In this document: piece by piece, positions 35,275 through 43,322 of the stretch
Layout of the letters: the number at the start of each line of letters is the position of its first letter
Numbering within the stretch: position 1 is the stretch's first letter
Assembly (NCBI GenBank): GCA_949927415.1
Contig: CATLFB010000001.1
Coordinates: forward strand, 62,001-126,000
Length of the DNA: 64,000 nucleotides
From: an uncultured Candidatus Melainabacteria bacterium
GTDB lineage: Bacteria; Cyanobacteriota; Vampirovibrionia; Gastranaerophilales; Gastranaerophilaceae
Reading direction: 5' to 3'
Position numbers and translations under genes: made by a program
Notes under the pieces: generated by a model
Told to the model about the DNA's origin: nothing
Database searches by the model: none
Seen by the model: only the letters and a program-made list of their open reading frames with translations

Positions 35275-36135
35275 ATGGATCCGCTGGTAAGCATAATTAC
35301 ACCAACATACAATATAGTCGAAAATGACCATGCAGATGAGTTCAATCTTCTGGTGAGCCTTCTGGAACTCCAGACATACCCCAGAATTGAGCATATAGTA
35401 ATCGACGGGGCTTCAAGTGATGAAACCGTTGAACTTTTAAAAGATTACAAAAACAAAGGCTATATAAATTTTTACACAGAGCGCGACACCGGAAAATTCC
35501 ATGCCCTGAACAAAGGCGTTATGCGCGCCAAAGGTAAATATATTGCGTTTATAAGCTGTGATGACTTTTATCATGATATAACAGCGATTTATGATGCGGT
35601 TAACATTTTAGAGGCAGAAGGTGCGGATTTTACATTTTCTCCCGCATACTGCAGGCATCCTGAAAATTATACCTTCCTATTTATGCCGGCAATGTACAAC
35701 GCTTTTCAGGTAATGCCATGCGCAAGGCAGGGGATGATTTTCAAGCGCTCAATGATTGAAGAAGAAAAATACTTTGATGAAAAATTCAAACTCATGTCCG
35801 ATTTGGATTTTATAATCCGGATTTTGATGAAAAAACGCCGCGGAGTATTTTTTGACACTAATTATACAACCTACAAGCTTGGCGAAAAAACTTACAGCAA
35901 CGAAGACAAATGCGTTAACGAAACAAAACTGATTTATCATAAAAATTTCAGGAATTTATATCCTCTGAACGATGAAACTTTAGAGGGTATGGCAAGGTTT
36001 TCTGATTTTCCGATGCCGCTTCTGGAAAAATTGTCATCATGTTTTGCGGCAGAAGACAAAGAACTTTTCCTTGAACGCTGCGAACAGATGCACCAGCTTC
36101 GTGTAGATCATTACAGAAACGCTCAAAATCAGTAA
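35275..36135 (+). CDS. Family 2 glycosyltransferase
   Basis: 286 aa GT-A fold: PLVSIITPTYNI, EHIVIDGASSDETVELL, YTERDTGKFHALNKGVMRAKGKYIAFISCDDFYHD (the DD metal/nucleotide site). The start at 35275 has AGAGGA 6 nt upstream and gives the standard N-terminus; an in-frame ATG at 35224 is not needed. It probably extends a surface glycan; acceptor unknown. Confidence 0.9.
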   Translation: MDPLVSIITPTYNIVENDHADEFNLLVSLLELQTYPRIEHIVIDGASSDETVELLKDYKNKGYINFYTERDTGKFHALNKGVMRAKGKYIAFISCDDFYHDITAIYDAVNILEAEGADFTFSPAYCRHPENYTFLFMPAMYNAFQVMPCARQGMIFKRSMIEEEKYFDEKFKLMSDLDFIIRILMKKRRGVFFDTNYTTYKLGEKTYSNEDKCVNETKLIYHKNFRNLYPLNDETLEGMARFSDFPMPLLEKLSSCFAAEDKELFLERCEQMHQLRVDHYRNAQNQ

Positions 36136-36208
36136 AACTTTGTAAAATGTTTGCAATAACTTTTTACTGTAATATAATTAGAAAATAATACAAATAAAGG
36201 GAATAAGA

Positions 36209-37210
36209 ATGAGTCAACAAAGAATAGCCGTTATAGGATTCGGGATGTGGGGCAGAAACATTGTCCGCAACTTTTATAACTTAAATGTACTTGATACAGT
36301 CTGCGATATTGATGAAGAAAACCGCAAAAAAGTTCAGGAACTTTATCCCGGCGTAAAAGTTACAAGCGACTTAAACGAAATCATAAACAACAAAGAAATC
36401 ACTGGCGTCGCTGTCGTAACCCCGAGCCATACTCACTTTAAAATAGTCAAAGCAATGCTTGAGGCAGGCAAAAACGTTTATGTTGAAAAGCCGATTTCAA
36501 CAGTTGCGCAGGAAGCAAGAGATTTGTCAAAATTGGCACATGAAAAAGGGCTTGTTCTTATGGTCGGCCACCTTTTGCTTTACCATCCGGCGGTTAACCG
36601 CTTGAAAATGATGGTAGAAGAAGGCGCTTTAGGCGATATTGTTTATGCGCAAAGCGACCGCTTAAACGTTAATTTCCACAAAAACGACCGCAGTGTAATG
36701 TGGGATTTGGCGCCGCATGATGTTTCAATGATTAGTTATGTAACCGGAAAAACACCGCTCAGAGTAATTTCAGCAATCGGCTGCTCTTCAGAACAAAACG
36801 ACATTATGGATATTACTCATATCGGAATTCAGTTTGAAGACGGCGTTATCGGACACATTTCAGACAGCTGGATAACTCCGAAAAAACACGTAACGTTACT
36901 TGTCAGAGGAACAAAAGCCACAGCAATTCTTGATGACACGGTTCCTGAAAACAAATTGACCGTTTACGACAACTTTGTTCAGAGCAATTCCCAAAACATT
37001 ACAACACCGGATGTTTTGGAGATTGAACCTTTGAAATTGGAATGCCAGCACTTTGTAAGCTGCTGCGAAACCGGCAAAAAAGCACGTTCTGACGGTGATA
37101 ACGGATTTATGGTTACTCAGATTTTGGAAGAAGCCGAAAAAATCATGCTTGGCGAAAGAGTCAAAAAGCTTGATGAATTAGACTTTGCACTATCTAGAAT
37201 GAAAAAGTAA
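36209..37210 (+). CDS. Gfo/Idh/MocA family oxidoreductase
   Basis: 333 aa NAD(P)-dependent sugar dehydrogenase: Rossmann motif IAVIGFGMWGRNIVRNF, the VEKPIS motif (YVEKPISTVAQEA) with catalytic lysine, and MWDLAPHDVSMISYV in the substrate domain. Likely acts on a nucleotide sugar or inositol for surface glycan, in keeping with the glycosyltransferase just upstream; substrate is inferred. AAGGGA precedes the ATG. Confidence 0.9.
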   Translation: MSQQRIAVIGFGMWGRNIVRNFYNLNVLDTVCDIDEENRKKVQELYPGVKVTSDLNEIINNKEITGVAVVTPSHTHFKIVKAMLEAGKNVYVEKPISTVAQEARDLSKLAHEKGLVLMVGHLLLYHPAVNRLKMMVEEGALGDIVYAQSDRLNVNFHKNDRSVMWDLAPHDVSMISYVTGKTPLRVISAIGCSSEQNDIMDITHIGIQFEDGVIGHISDSWITPKKHVTLLVRGTKATAILDDTVPENKLTVYDNFVQSNSQNITTPDVLEIEPLKLECQHFVSCCETGKKARSDGDNGFMVTQILEEAEKIMLGERVKKLDELDFALSRMKK

Positions 37211-37227
37211 AAGAGGATTTAAGGGAT

Positions 37228-37839
37228 ATGGATATCAAAAATAATACTGCAAATATAGTCTCAATAAGCCGTGTTTTTATTGCATTTATTGCGATTGGCC
37301 TGCTTTTTGTTGAATCAAAATCAGCATACCTGTGGGCAACAGCCTTAACTATTATCGCATTTGCAATGGACGGAGTTGACGGATATATTGCAAGAAAATA
37401 CAACCAATCTTCAGAACTCGGGTCTGTTCTTGACATTATGGGCGACAGAATTGTTGAAGCATCATATTGGATTGCGTTTGCAGTTATGGGATGGCTGAAT
37501 ATTCTTTTTCCGATTATTTGTGTTACAAGAGCATTCACAACCGACAGCATCCGAAGCGTTGCCTTATCAAAAGGTATGACCGCATTCGGAGATAAATCAA
37601 TGCAATCAACGGCATGGGGCAAATTCATTTGTTCTTCAAAATTTATGAGAATAAGCTATGCGGTTGCAAAAGTTTTGGCATTTATCCTTTTGATTTTTGT
37701 AAACACGCCGGATTGTGAATTCTGCACAAAATTTTATCTTCCGCAAATCGCAGTTATCTTAGCCTGGGCGGCAATTATATTCTGTGTAGTGAGAGCAATT
37801 CCCGTTGTTGCAGAAAGCGGTAAATTGTTCGATAAATAA
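37228..37839 (+). CDS. CDP-alcohol phosphatidyltransferase
   Basis: 203 aa integral membrane enzyme with the signature DGVDGYIARKYNQSSELGSVLDIMGD (the D-G-x2-A-R-x8-G-x3-D-x3-D pattern with one extra spacing variant), and five to six hydrophobic helices. It transfers a phosphatidyl group from CDP-diacylglycerol to an alcohol; PgsA-like or inositol-type substrate cannot be told. It follows the oxidoreductase by 17 nt with AAGGGA before the ATG. Confidence 0.87.
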   Translation: MDIKNNTANIVSISRVFIAFIAIGLLFVESKSAYLWATALTIIAFAMDGVDGYIARKYNQSSELGSVLDIMGDRIVEASYWIAFAVMGWLNILFPIICVTRAFTTDSIRSVALSKGMTAFGDKSMQSTAWGKFICSSKFMRISYAVAKVLAFILLIFVNTPDCEFCTKFYLPQIAVILAWAAIIFCVVRAIPVVAESGKLFDK

Positions 37840-37856
37840 GAATTTCTACAATAAAA

Positions 37857-37887
37857 AAAAAAGACCGGACTATTCCCGGTCTTTTTT
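37857..37887. terminator. Bidirectional terminator
   Basis: AAAAAAGACCGG / CCGGTCTTTTTT with a 7-nt loop, between the CDP-alcohol transferase and the convergent pilin-like gene. Confidence 0.9.
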
Positions 37888-37890
37888 AGT

Positions 37891-38675
37891 TTATTTTACG
37901 GATTGCCCTTTTGAATAAGTTTGATATTCAAGTTTATCCGTTCCTATCATTATGTTTTTTAAAGACTGTTCACGCGGATCAAGTTTGTTTCTGTAAACCC
38001 AGACCCAGTAATTGTCCCTTCCGTACTGATTCGGATTTTTTGCACCGTTGACATCAAAAGAGATATTAGCACAAATTGTTGAACTGTAAGTATAAGTTTT
38101 GTTGGTACCATCAGGATTTTTTAGAGGTCTTCCTAAAGCATCAGTACGGGTTCCCGTATACATTTTTTCCGCACAACCGCTTCGGTTTGTTCTAACCGTA
38201 ATAATTACACCGTTTTGGAGAATAATTTTAGGTGAGATGTCATCATTATATACCGTTGCTACGTTGTTGGTATCTGCTTGTAATTTTTGATGTTTTACAT
38301 CGTAATAGAACTGCGAACATCCCGACTGAGATTTAGACGAAAAAACTATTGAGCCGGTGAAGTATTTTGCCCAGTTTTTGGCAACAGTAAGAGCATCATC
38401 ATTTGCATTAAACAATAATCCGTTATCGCCGATTACACCATAATCTTTTTGTGCAAGCAGGAGTGAATTATTTATATCCGCATGAACTTTTTTGTTCTGG
38501 ATATAATTTCTCTGTCCTGATTTTTTTGAATCAATGCAGGCAGTGTCATAGCTGCGACTATCCCTATTATGCCGAGGGTTATGAGCACCTCTGCAAGCGT
38601 AAATGCGGCTTTTTCGAAAATCCATAGCTCAATAAGTGAATAATTCATTAATTCCTTTTCATTTTTATTATTCAT
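37891..38675 (-). pseudogene. Type IV pilin-like gene interrupted by a -1 frame offset at an A7 run
   Basis: The first frame starts at 38675 behind AAGGAG (7 nt) and reads a 24-aa leader, then FTLAEVLITLGIIGIVAAMT and LPALIQKN, but ends at 38472. The second frame, open to 37891, carries the pilin head (QNKKVHADINNSLLLAQKDYG..., with cysteine pairs). They meet at A7 (38527-38521, coding strand CAAAAAAATC): one extra A, or a -1 slip, joins them as ...LIQKKSGQRNYIQNKK..., a 261-aa protein. This could be a phase-off contingency gene, programmed frameshifting, a recent mutation or a sequencing error. Confidence 0.8.
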
Positions 38676-38752
38676 AACTTAACTCCTTCCACACAATTAT
38701 TATACAGGCAAAAATATACAAATAACAAGCGTTTTGTTACATTTTTGCAATA

Positions 38753-38778
38753 TTAATATTACAGAAATGTTAATATTA
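38753..38778. promoter_or_regulatory. Paired TAATATTA palindromes (candidate operator)
   Basis: TTAATATTA occurs at 38753-38761 and 38770-38778, a 17-bp repeat of a self-complementary octamer, immediately upstream of the HTH regulator gene and over its likely promoter. Confidence 0.45.
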
Positions 38779-38796
38779 TATGAAACAATATATTTT

Positions 38797-39006
38797 ATGG
38801 GTATAAGAAAGCTCAGAAATGACATTGGCAGAAAACTTAAACATTTAAGGCTTGAAAGAGAATTGTCTCAGGAAAAACTTGCCGAATATGTAAATATGTC
38901 GCGCGAACATATTTCCTGCATCGAAAGAGGCAAAAATCTCCCGACCGTAGAAACTCTTTATAATCTGGCAAAATATTTTGAAATAAGTATTAAAGATTTC
39001 TTTTAA
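38797..39006 (+). CDS. XRE-family transcriptional regulator
   Basis: 69 aa consisting almost entirely of an HTH_3 domain: IGRKLKHLRLERELSQEKLAEYVNMSREHISCIERGKNLPTVETLYNLAKYFEIS. The start at 38797 gives the compact domain; an in-frame ATG at 38734 would put the TAATATTA palindromes inside the coding region. No strong RBS is seen. Probably represses its own promoter; other targets unknown. Confidence 0.85.
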   Translation: MGIRKLRNDIGRKLKHLRLERELSQEKLAEYVNMSREHISCIERGKNLPTVETLYNLAKYFEISIKDFF

Positions 39007-39008
39007 TA

Positions 39009-39042
39009 TTGACTTAAAATTCACAAAAGGTATAATTTCTTT
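39009..39042 (+). promoter_or_regulatory. Leaderless promoter of trmL
   Basis: TTGACT (39009-39014), 16-nt spacer, TATAAT (39031-39036), six nt, ATG at 39043. The -35 begins 3 nt after the stop of the preceding HTH gene. Confidence 0.75.
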
Positions 39043-39492
39043 ATGGCTAAATTAAATATTGTTTTATATGAACCTGAAATTCCGCAAAACACCGGAAATA
39101 TTGCCCGACTTTGCGCATGTACCGGAGCATCCTTGTATTTGGTCGGCAAACTCGGATTTTCGCTTTCCAGCAAATACACAAAACGCGCCGGCTTAGACTA
39201 CTGGGACAGCGTTGATTTGCACAAAGTTGACACAATGGAGGAATTGCTGGAGGCGAACAAAAATGCTACATTTTATTATCTGACGACCAAAACAACGCGG
39301 AAATACACTGACATACAGTTCAAGGACGGCGATTTTATTGTTTTCGGGCCTGAAACAAGAGGTTTGCCGGATATTTATGTAAAAGATGAGCATGCTCTGA
39401 CAATTCCGATGAAAGAAGGACAGAGAAGCTTGAATCTTTCAAATTCAGTTGCAATTGTAGCTTATGAGGTTATAAGACAAAATGGACTATGA
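39043..39492 (+). CDS. trmL: tRNA (cytidine(34)-2'-O)-methyltransferase
   Basis: 149 aa SPOUT methyltransferase: NIVLYEPEIPQNTGNIARLCACTGASLYLVG, then the knot residues VFGPETRGLP and MKEGQRSLNLSNSVAIVAYE, all characteristic of TrmL/YibK, which methylates the wobble base ribose of tRNA-Leu. The mRNA is probably leaderless. The end overlaps nnrD by 11 nt. Confidence 0.95.
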   Translation: MAKLNIVLYEPEIPQNTGNIARLCACTGASLYLVGKLGFSLSSKYTKRAGLDYWDSVDLHKVDTMEELLEANKNATFYYLTTKTTRKYTDIQFKDGDFIVFGPETRGLPDIYVKDEHALTIPMKEGQRSLNLSNSVAIVAYEVIRQNGL

Positions 39493-40288
39493 ACTCCCAT
39501 TACGAAATGAAAATTCCAACAAAGGAACTTTCGGAAGAGTTTTAAATATCGCAGGTTCTGAATATATGCCCGGAGCCGCTTATTTATCAAGTGTTTCGGC
39601 GCTGACTGCCGGATGCGGATATGTTTTTTTGGCTTCAAGTGAGCGAGTAATCGATGCAGTTGCCGCACAAACTCAAAATGTAGTTTTTGCACCGCTTTCA
39701 GAAATAGAAAATCTTTTAAGAACGACAGATGTTCTTCTTATCGGGTGCGGAATTTCCACAAGCAAAAAGGCTGAAAATGTTTTTAAAGAAGCGATAAAAT
39801 CCGCAATTAAAATTCCAACAGTAATTGATGCTGACGGGTTGAATATTTTAGCAAAATGGAACAATCCCGAACTTCCCGAAAAGTTAATCTTGACCCCGCA
39901 TGTTAAAGAAGCCTCAAGACTTTTGGATGTTGATGTTGAGAAAATAATTGAAGATATGGAATTTTTTGCAAGAGAAATTTCTCAAAAATACAACTGCACA
40001 ACTGTTTTAAAATCCAGTGAAACAGTTGTTTGCGGAAAAGATTTGCAAATATACAATAACAAAACCAAAAACAGCGCGCTTGCAAAAGCAGGAAGCGGCG
40101 ATGTTCTTTCCGGCATAATCGCGGGTCTTATGGCGCAGGGGCTGGATGAATTCAACGCTGCAAAAACAGGCGTTCATCTCCACAGTTTAGCCGGAGAATT
40201 CGCAAAAAATGACCTGACTGAATTTGCGGTTCTTGCAAATGATCAAATCAGGTACATTTCTTGTGCTTTTAAAAAATTATTGAATTAA
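39482..40288 (+). CDS. nnrD: ADP/ATP-dependent (S)-NAD(P)H-hydrate dehydratase
   Basis: 268 aa ribokinase-like repair enzyme that converts hydrated NAD(P)H back to NAD(P)H. Motifs: GRVLNIAGSEYMPGAAYLSS, VIDADGLNILAK, LILTPHVKEASRLL, and the nucleotide site KAGSGDVLSGIIAGLMAQG. The epimerase half (NnrE), often fused, is absent, so this is the stand-alone dehydratase. Translationally coupled to trmL by an 11-nt overlap. Its stop region overlaps the convergent 40285-40518 gene by 4 nt. Confidence 0.93.
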   Translation: MDYELPLRNENSNKGTFGRVLNIAGSEYMPGAAYLSSVSALTAGCGYVFLASSERVIDAVAAQTQNVVFAPLSEIENLLRTTDVLLIGCGISTSKKAENVFKEAIKSAIKIPTVIDADGLNILAKWNNPELPEKLILTPHVKEASRLLDVDVEKIIEDMEFFAREISQKYNCTTVLKSSETVVCGKDLQIYNNKTKNSALAKAGSGDVLSGIIAGLMAQGLDEFNAAKTGVHLHSLAGEFAKNDLTEFAVLANDQIRYISCAFKKLLN

Positions 40289-40518
40289 GCAATATAGTTA
40301 ATGCTGTTTTCAGGAACAATTTTTTCTGCCTTAGCAGCAGCCGGCATATCAAAAGGTTGTTTTGATGCAAGATAAGATGCAACTCTTCTTTCGAAAGAAT
40401 TGTCTTTAGGTGCAAATGCTGCTTGATTAGCCATTTGGGTTGCGAGCATTTTATTAGATGTTCCATCCAAATTCATACCTGCTTTAACGACTTTAACGCC
40501 AAGGTTGTAAATTTTCAT
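40285..40518 (-). CDS. Hypothetical protein (77 aa)
   Basis: Strong RBS (AAAGGAG, 7 nt before the ATG). The product MKIYNLGVKVVKAGMNLDG... is small, soluble and not recognised. The gap 40519-40647 contains only AT-rich sequence that must hold its promoter. Confidence 0.65.
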   Translation of the reverse strand: MKIYNLGVKVVKAGMNLDGTSNKMLATQMANQAAFAPKDNSFERRVASYLASKQPFDMPAAAKAEKIVPENSINYIA

Positions 40519-40647
40519 TTTTTTCTCCTTTAATTAATTTTAATGGGGTAACGTATTCAACACTACCATACAAATAACTTCTAAAGAAATATATTTGCTT
40601 ATATTTCAAATATTGTTACAAATATTAATCTAGTACAAAAAGATAAT

Positions 40648-41778
40648 TTAACAATTAGTCAACTTACCTAGTACAACCCGAGATTTTGCACCTGTGCATT
40701 CAGGAAGATTGTTCGGGATACCGTAATTAGCGCAGTAACCTAAAAGAGCAAATGCCATGACTTCTTTAAAATTATTCGAAATCCCGTATGATTCATGCGT
40801 TTTCAAATCAATATGTTTCGGCAAATAATGACGTAAATATTTCATTAATGTCGGATTGTAAGCGCCGCCTCCGCCTATAACAACCTCATTAACATCAATT
40901 GAAGGGTAAACAAATCTTTCATAAGCCTGCGTTATAGATTTCGCAGTCAAAGCAGTGAGCGTTGCAATAACATCCTTCGGCTCATGAGGTGCAAAGCGAA
41001 GCGCGTTTTCCGTGTATTCTGCAGAAAAATATTCGCGGCCCGTGGTTTTTGGCGGATTCTTAAAATAATATTCATCCTGCAAAAGACATTCAAGCCAGCT
41101 TTCTGAAATAGAACCTGAATTTGCGATTTCGCCATCCTTATCATAAGGCATGCCGAAAAACTTTCTGACACAATAATCAATCATCATATTGCCCGGTCCC
41201 GTATCAAAACCGAACGTTGAATTTTCTCTTGAAACAACTGTTACATTCGAAATCCCGCCGATATTTTGTATGCAAAAATTTTTCTTGAAAGGCTTGAACC
41301 ACTTTTCATCCGCAAAACACACAAGAGGTGCACCTTCACCGCCGTTTGCAATATCTGATTCTCTGAAATTTGAATACACTGAACAGCCTGTTTGGGCAGC
41401 AATAACTGAACTTTCGCCAATCTGAAGCGTGCTTTTTAAAGAAACTCCGTCTAACTTTTCATTAAACGGGAAATGATAGATTGTCTGACCATGGCTTGAG
41501 ATAAAATCAGGTTTTCCATGCTCTGAGATAATCAAATTGGCAGCATCCGCAAAACACTTTCCAACCGCAAAATTCATCCGGCAAACATCTTTTACGGAAG
41601 CCTCGCCGTTAAATAATTGAAACAATTTTGCCTGAATATGCTCAGGATATTTGTAATTAATCCCATGTATAAGTTTGCAGCTCAAATCCGGATTAACAAC
41701 ACAAAGACCGGCATCTATACTATCACAAGATGTCCCGGACATTAACGCTATAATCTTTTTTGATTCCAATTCCTGCAT
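40648..41778 (-). CDS. anmK: Anhydro-N-acetylmuramic acid kinase
   Basis: 376 aa. AnmK phosphorylates and opens 1,6-anhydro-MurNAc during peptidoglycan recycling. Motifs: IIALMSGTSCDSIDAGL (ATP loop), FISSHGQTIYH, IQNIGGISNVTVV, FGFDTGPGNMMIDY, and VVIGGGGAYNPTLM. Length fits. No RBS precedes the ATG; TAAAAT ends about 7 nt upstream, so the mRNA may be leaderless. Confidence 0.95.
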   Translation of the reverse strand: MQELESKKIIALMSGTSCDSIDAGLCVVNPDLSCKLIHGINYKYPEHIQAKLFQLFNGEASVKDVCRMNFAVGKCFADAANLIISEHGKPDFISSHGQTIYHFPFNEKLDGVSLKSTLQIGESSVIAAQTGCSVYSNFRESDIANGGEGAPLVCFADEKWFKPFKKNFCIQNIGGISNVTVVSRENSTFGFDTGPGNMMIDYCVRKFFGMPYDKDGEIANSGSISESWLECLLQDEYYFKNPPKTTGREYFSAEYTENALRFAPHEPKDVIATLTALTAKSITQAYERFVYPSIDVNEVVIGGGGAYNPTLMKYLRHYLPKHIDLKTHESYGISNNFKEVMAFALLGYCANYGIPNNLPECTGAKSRVVLGKLTNC

Positions 41779-41905
41779 TAATTATATTTTACAGGCATGC
41801 TTTTCTTTAAGCAACTATCACACATACTGTTACAAATTATGTAACAAACTATTCCCAAAATTTCCTCTAAAAAACTTTTTTATAATTTTATAAATTAATA
41901 AATAA

Positions 41906-42068
41906 TAAACTTTAAAACCCGTCCGGATAAAAAAATATCCCTAATCTTTTTCTCTATTAACACCTCAATCGGACTTTTTTGCCATCACCTCTTTTTCTTT
42001 ACTATCCGTTATGTCTGACCACTGACCCGTTTCCGGGGTTCCTCCGCAATGCCCTTCGGCAGCCATTA
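41906..42068 (-). ncRNA. Candidate structured RNA (riboswitch-like)
   Basis: In this 605-bp gap (41779-42383) a GC-richer island stands out. On the minus strand from 42068 it reads ATGGCTGCCGAAGGGC, then GCGGAGGAACC, then a GNRA hairpin CCCG-GAAA-CGGG, and near 41942-41917 a hairpin GGATA-T7-TATCC followed by GGACGGGTTTT. The first part resembles the 5' half of ydaO/yuaA (cyclic di-AMP) riboswitches, but the conserved 3' half is not recognisable. anmK downstream seems to have its own promoter. The remaining gap sequence, 42069-42383, is AT-rich with a TATAAT at about 42305. Confidence 0.4.
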
Positions 42069-42383
42069 ATATTAAATTCTTTTTGTGAACTTTTGTCCTG
42101 TCCACTTTTATAATGTAACTTTAAGTTAAATGTTTGACAAGCGAAAAAAAATTAATTAAATTTTACAATTGACCATGCCCCTAGTTTTTATGCGGAAAAA
42201 TTCAAGTTCTTAAATCTTAATGAAGAAATCTTAATGAAATTACGTAAATTTTGTGACAAATTTTAATTGACAATTTAAAATTAGAAGAGAATTTATTTTT
42301 ATAGTATAATCATGCTATTAAGATTGGAATTTCTAATTTGTTTGTATTAAAATTAAGAATTAAAATATAAAATCGGTATTTAT

Positions 42384-43322
42384 ATGAAAGAATTTATAAA
42401 AAATAACAAGATAACATATAATCTTATGTCTTTTACGGCATTCAAAACTTTGCTGATATTTTCACTTCTTCTTGAAGCCCCGCGCTCCTATCAGGACATT
42501 ATAGATTACTTTGAAAAACACGACTTCATTAATGAAAAAATCTCAATTGATACCGCACGCGTGTATATTAATTCACTAAAACGCGCAGGATGCGTCATCA
42601 CAAAAACCAAAAGAGCCGAAGGCTCTAAATTCATTCTTGTATCGCACCCGTTTGAACTTTCAATTTCGCCTGAACAAATCAAGACAATATCAAAAGTTTA
42701 CAAAACAATAATAAAAACCGTATCGATTTATGAACTTGTAATACTTGAAAAATTCCTCAGAAAAATTGCCTCAAACACAAAGAACGAAGAGTTGCAGAAT
42801 CTGATTGAAAAGACATCAGTTCTTTCCGGAATGGACACGAATTTACTTGAAGATTTGCTAAACTGTTGCAAAAACAATCAGCAAATTGTTTTAAACTACA
42901 ATTCGCCAAGGTCCGGCAAAACCAATTTGGAAATCATTTGTGAAAAAATGGGTTTTGAAAACGGAAAATTATATTTGTACGGCACAAGCCTCGATTACAG
43001 TCAGGCTTCATATCTTCTTGTTGCAAGAATCATCGGCATTGAACAAATCAAACCGAACAAGACAACTAATATTGAAATCGAAGAAATAACGGTAAGATTT
43101 GAAGTTAGAGCGGATTACAGGGAGCTTCAGCTAAAAGATAACGAAAAGATTCTAAAAACAGACAACAACAAATCTCTTCTTGAGGCAAAATCTTCAAATA
43201 AATTCGCACTGAAACAAAGAATTTTATCTTTCGGAAGCGCATGTACGGTTATTGCTCCCGAAGATTTCAGACAAGAAATTATTACAACTTTGAAAAAAAT
43301 GAGAGCGGAATATAAGTCATGA
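42384..43322 (+). CDS. WYL-domain regulator, first of a tandem pair
   Basis: 312 aa: N-terminal winged helix-like region (SYQDIIDYFEKHDFINEKISIDTARVYINSLKRAGC), a central helical part, a WYL domain (about 165-240, QQIVLNYNSPRSGK...KLYLYGTS) and a C-terminal WCX extension. WYL domains bind nucleic acid or nucleotides and control DNA-damage or phage-defence genes. ATGA overlap with the next gene shows coupled translation. Confidence 0.8.
   Translation: MKEFIKNNKITYNLMSFTAFKTLLIFSLLLEAPRSYQDIIDYFEKHDFINEKISIDTARVYINSLKRAGCVITKTKRAEGSKFILVSHPFELSISPEQIKTISKVYKTIIKTVSIYELVILEKFLRKIASNTKNEELQNLIEKTSVLSGMDTNLLEDLLNCCKNNQQIVLNYNSPRSGKTNLEIICEKMGFENGKLYLYGTSLDYSQASYLLVARIIGIEQIKPNKTTNIEIEEITVRFEVRADYRELQLKDNEKILKTDNNKSLLEAKSSNKFALKQRILSFGSACTVIAPEDFRQEIITTLKKMRAEYKS

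Noticed and set aside
41906-42068. SRP RNA, RNase P RNA, tmRNA or glycine riboswitch in the 41.9-42.1 kb gap
   Set aside because: Their hallmark strings (GGAAGGAAGCAG, GAGGAAAGTCCGGGC and so on) are not present on either strand; only a partial ydaO-like match remains.
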